Source: Galbibacter orientalis DSM 19592 (GTDB lineage: Bacteria > Bacteroidota > Bacteroidia > Flavobacteriales > Flavobacteriaceae). From it: a stretch of 64,000 bases of DNA. Every line of letters begins with the position of its first letter. Positions within the stretch are counted from its first letter, which is position 1. The notes beneath the pieces were generated by a model that was not told the origin of the DNA, searched no databases, and saw only the letters and a program-made list of their open reading frames with translations. Both the position numbers and the translations under genes were made by a program. Where the stretch lies: contig NZ_JH651379.1 of the NCBI RefSeq assembly GCF_000260115.1, positions 310,001 through 374,000 of the forward strand, read 5' to 3'. Below, one piece after another: positions 61,517 to 64,000 of the stretch.

Positions 61517-62252
61517 AATCTTTGTTTTTAGTGGTTCGCAAGTTGTCCTTGATTTGGGACGCTTGTTTTTTGTTTGGTTTGTTTTCCTCGTCGAATATTT
61601 CGGTTCTGTCCATCCAGTTGATGGCTACGGCTCGCCAATCTCTGATTTCCTTGCCATCGCCAGTTTGCCAATTTCTGGTCTGGTAATGCTCATAGAATTT
61701 TTTAGCTTCATCAGCATCAAAACCTTTTTCTTCAAAAAAAATAAAAACGGCCTGCCAGCCCTTTGGTTGTTTTATATAGTTTTCTTGTTTGATATTGTTT
61801 GTATTAGATACCAATGCTTGTCCATCTATGGGACGGTGTTGGTTCACAACCTGTCCATTTTTGGGATGGTGGTGTCCCTCAAGCGGTACACCTCTGGGAT
61901 GGTACTGTTCCGCAAGTTGTTCTAATATGGGATTGTACTGTCCCACAACCGGTTCATCACTTGTCCCAATAATGGCCATCTTTATTTTGCTGCCTTTGTA
62001 GGGATTGTTGGAAGGGAAATAGGTTAAGTATTGCCAAGAATCTAACTCGACGATGCATCTGTGATATGTAGACTTAGAACCTATTTTAGCACATCGCATC
62101 AAATCGCGACGGTTTACATAAAATTCATCCATAAAGCGGCAACTGTTCCATTCTTGGAACAGTGCCATATAAAGGCTTATGTGCGTTGGATTGAGGCGGT
62201 CATCAAAAAAGAACTTTTCAAAAGCCGCATTTAGTAGCTTTATATAGTTCAT
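61500..62252 (-). CDS. DnaD/replication-initiation-like protein with 11-residue repeats
   Basis: This 250-aa protein has an N-terminal winged-helix part (RLNPTHISLYMALFQEWNS, RRDLMRCAKIGSKSTYHRC), a middle with four imperfect 11-residue repeats (33-bp DNA units from 61830 to 61961), and a C-terminal segment FEEKGFDADEAKKFYEHYQ with DWRAVAINWM like DnaB/DnaD domains. It probably recognises the element's origin and hands over to the DnaC-like ATPase. The repeat number may vary among copies. Confidence 0.8.
   Translation of the reverse strand: MNYIKLLNAAFEKFFFDDRLNPTHISLYMALFQEWNSCRFMDEFYVNRRDLMRCAKIGSKSTYHRCIVELDSWQYLTYFPSNNPYKGSKIKMAIIGTSDEPVVGQYNPILEQLAEQYHPRGVPLEGHHHPKNGQVVNQHRPIDGQALVSNTNNIKQENYIKQPKGWQAVFIFFEEKGFDADEAKKFYEHYQTRNWQTGDGKEIRDWRAVAINWMDRTEIFDEENKPNKKQASQIKDNLRTTKNKDYGQPL
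61819..61961. repeat. 33-bp tandem repeats in the replication gene
   Basis: Units beginning GGGA(C/T)GGT or GGGATTGT start at 61830, 61863, 61896 and 61929, exactly 33 bp apart. They encode 11-residue proline- and glutamine-rich units such as EQYHPRGVPLE and GHHHPKNGQVV. Confidence 0.8.
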
Positions 62253-62255
62253 CTT

Positions 62256-62540
62256 TTAAGAATTTTGCTTGTGCTGCACTCGATTTGAGTTCATTACATC
62301 TTGAATTTCCTCTGCATCATAGTAGATAATGCCCCCAACTTTTGTGTATGGCAACGTTCCATTGATGCGAAGATTCTGTAATGTACCTGGACTGACTTGA
62401 AGCAAGTCCATTACCTCGGAAGATTTTAAATATTTCTTGAGTTTTCCAGTTGCTTGTTTAGATAGAAGATTCTTGATGTCATCGAGCAATTCCATTTTAA
62501 ATTCTCGAAGGTCGTCGGTGGTAATAATATTTGCTGGCAT
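62256..62540 (-). CDS. Excisionase-like helix-turn-helix protein (HTH_17)
   Basis: This 94-aa protein has an N-terminal helix and the MerR-like KYLKSSEVMDLLQVSPGTLQNLR...TLPYTKVGGIIYYDAEEI domain typical of DNA-binding excisionases and ICE regulators. It stands 3 nt before the DnaD-like gene. Such genes are usually next to the integrase, which must lie beyond the window. Confidence 0.87.
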   Translation of the reverse strand: MPANIITTDDLREFKMELLDDIKNLLSKQATGKLKKYLKSSEVMDLLQVSPGTLQNLRINGTLPYTKVGGIIYYDAEEIQDVMNSNRVQHKQNS

Positions 62541-62833
62541 AATAGAACGGTTTTAAAGAAAGGGACTATCGTATCGATTTCAACTAATTTGATAGTCCCT
62601 GACCTGATTTGACTTTCGTTCTACAAATTTGGGATGGTTTATTGGATTTTAATCCCAAGTTGTACCCAAGTAGGGTGTTTTTATTTGCTCATTTTCAATG
62701 GTTTAAATTGGTTTGATTTAGAGGTGTCACTTTAAATCATCTATGCCAAATGATAATAGATAAAATTAATTTTATTTTTTCACAAGTAAGACCCAACTTG
62801 GGAAGAAATTTAACATTTTTAAAAATGAAAATA
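62541..62833. other. Intergenic region upstream of the excisionase-like gene
   Basis: Nearly 300 bp without a gene. It contains direct repeats of AAGT(T)G(T)ACCCAAGT type at 62651-62668 and a related GACCCAACTTGGG dyad at 62790-62802. No promoter match is clear enough to call. Confidence 0.4.
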
Positions 62834-63724
62834 TCAACCGTCCGTTTCTTCCATTCGCCTTAAAAGTGTTGCTTTTAGTCTATCAATAAACTTGGTTTGG
62901 TCGATTTTCCGTTCTCTTATTTCGAGAAAAGTTCTATAAACGTTACCAAGATTAAGTTCAAAAATATCTTCACAAGCTGAAGCCATTTCTTTAATACCAG
63001 CTGTACCGCTTTTTATCGCTCCAGAAGCCTGTAAGGCATAAATCAATTCAATCAGGTCAGTTTTTGAAGCCGTCCAGCCAAGGCGCTCACCATTGGCTAA
63101 AGTGTTTAGTTTATTTGAAATACCGTAGGACTGATCTCTTAAATAACTTAATTCCTGAACGTAGTGATTTATTAAGAGGTCATAGGCCATAATTTTAGCA
63201 ATTGCGTTATCGTGACTTGTAGAAAATTCAGCATCAGTATAGAAATGGGAAGTGTCCGAAACCAGACTAATTTTATCTTTACCTCTTATAAAGTAAAATT
63301 CATCTAAAACCGTAGATTCCTCCCGGTAATATTTAATAAAGTCGATATTCCGGCGGTTACTTTCTTGAAGTTTTTGAATTTCTTCGTCTATAAAGATCTG
63401 TTGAGATTGAATCGTTCCCGCCGGGCGATTAATCAAAAAATTATACAGTTTAGCATAGAATTTCAACCTGCTATAAACATACGGCTTGTGCTTTTTGAAA
63501 AATGTTATTTCATTTTCTTTATTTTTGAATTTATTATCTCTAATACATAGCCGAAGTTTTTGTAAATATTTCCTTGAGATTGTAATTCCCTTTTCAACTA
63601 CATTGAAATCATTAACGTTGGACTCCTCTATTTCTAATATTTCATTTTTGAAATCTTCTATTATTTTAAGTAAATCTTTTTCCAAATTTAATCTGGGTTT
63701 AAATGTTAATAAAATAAAACCCAC
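62834..63724 (-). CDS. rteC: RteC-domain protein
   Basis: This 296-aa protein matches RteC, the regulator of excision and transfer genes in CTnDOT-like elements: an N-terminal coiled part (KIIEDFKNEILEIEES), central YFIRGKDKISLV and NLGNVYRTFLEIRERK near the C-terminus, where a winged-helix fold lies. It would control excision and tra expression. It is the last gene before the right edge. Confidence 0.9.
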   Translation of the reverse strand: MGFILLTFKPRLNLEKDLLKIIEDFKNEILEIEESNVNDFNVVEKGITISRKYLQKLRLCIRDNKFKNKENEITFFKKHKPYVYSRLKFYAKLYNFLINRPAGTIQSQQIFIDEEIQKLQESNRRNIDFIKYYREESTVLDEFYFIRGKDKISLVSDTSHFYTDAEFSTSHDNAIAKIMAYDLLINHYVQELSYLRDQSYGISNKLNTLANGERLGWTASKTDLIELIYALQASGAIKSGTAGIKEMASACEDIFELNLGNVYRTFLEIRERKIDQTKFIDRLKATLLRRMEETDG

Positions 63725-64000
63725 ATTATTGACAACTGTAATTTTGGGGTTTAAGAAATCGCATTTTGCATCTTAACATCGTTTCCAAAACGACTTAATA
63801 CAAAACACCTAAATCATTTGGTGTCATAAAGAGAGACTAGTTAAAATACACGCTCTATAAATGTTACTTTATTACCATTATTAGGCTTTTTAATTCGTTA
63901 GGTTTATTATTACATTATATTCAAGCCTGTAAAAGTTTGAGGAACTCAACTCTACGCATCTCTTATTTGACTTGAATAGCCCTATTTCTATGATTGCTAA
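63725..64000. other. Non-coding right edge
   Basis: No gene is visible in the last 276 bp. The sequence is AT-rich and no repeat of the tRNA-Leu 3' end is seen, so the far attachment site of the ICE is not in the window. Confidence 0.5.

Noticed and set aside
61819-61961. CRISPR-like array
   Set aside because: The 33-bp units have no spacers and are in frame within a coding sequence.

Overview
The window is low-GC chromosomal DNA from a member of the Bacteroidota, almost certainly the Flavobacteriaceae. The signs are promoters of the TAnnTTTG (-7) type, a secreted metalloprotease with a type IX secretion sorting domain, a DNA polymerase III alpha subunit with a fused N-terminal proofreading exonuclease, an OlsF/GlsF-like lipid acyltransferase, and a Bacteroidetes-type (Tra/Bfm/RteC) conjugative element.

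Positions 1 to about 32.3 kb are ordinary core chromosome: a thioredoxin-like protein end, dnaE, stress-type small proteins (DUF2383, TerB-like), fructose-1,6-bisphosphatase, an SSAT-like acetyltransferase with aspartate kinase, an aminolipid acyltransferase, an ArsR regulator, a D-2-hydroxyacid dehydrogenase, MgtE, RsmA, a TPR protein, SerS, an HTTM protein, RibF, a large T9SS metalloprotease with a lipoprotein, and the prs-rplY-pth cluster. Several short dispersed repeats lie between these genes: a duplicated ~125 bp repeat, a 162 bp element with perfect 20 bp inverted ends, heptamer tandem repeats and a ~93 bp structured repeat.

Positions 32.34-33.22 kb form a tRNA-Leu locus. Two near-identical 82-aa GIY-YIG nuclease genes each follow a broken 5' piece of a tRNA-Leu gene. 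The pieces carry short palindromic insertions. A third broken tRNA-Leu piece and then one intact tRNA-Leu(CAA) come next. The intact tRNA is the likely junction with the mobile DNA to its right.

From about 33.25 kb to the right edge lies an integrative conjugative element (ICE); its integrase and far end are not in the window. Its left part holds a ParB-like protein and a DUF932 protein that share a duplicated ~135 bp leader, a class II tRNA-like gene with a GAA anticodon, a helicase-nuclease fusion (probable defence cargo), a 1 kb non-coding region with degenerate repeats, ssb and small ICE genes. Mobilisation genes (BfmA-like, DUF5712 relaxase, coupling protein) follow a block of nested inverted repeats that may be oriT. 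A two-subunit restriction-modification system sits between mobilisation and transfer genes. The leftward transfer operon runs traE-F-G-I-J-K-M-N plus a lipoprotein, but traJ is split by an IS21-family insertion whose own istA is frameshifted. The right part carries an amidase, a partial mercury module (ArsR, MerTP, GDCCVxC protein, no MerA), a replication-initiation pair, an excisionase-like HTH protein and RteC.

Taken together, the element encodes maintenance, DNA processing, defence and metal cargo. With traJ interrupted, its self-transfer is probably impaired.
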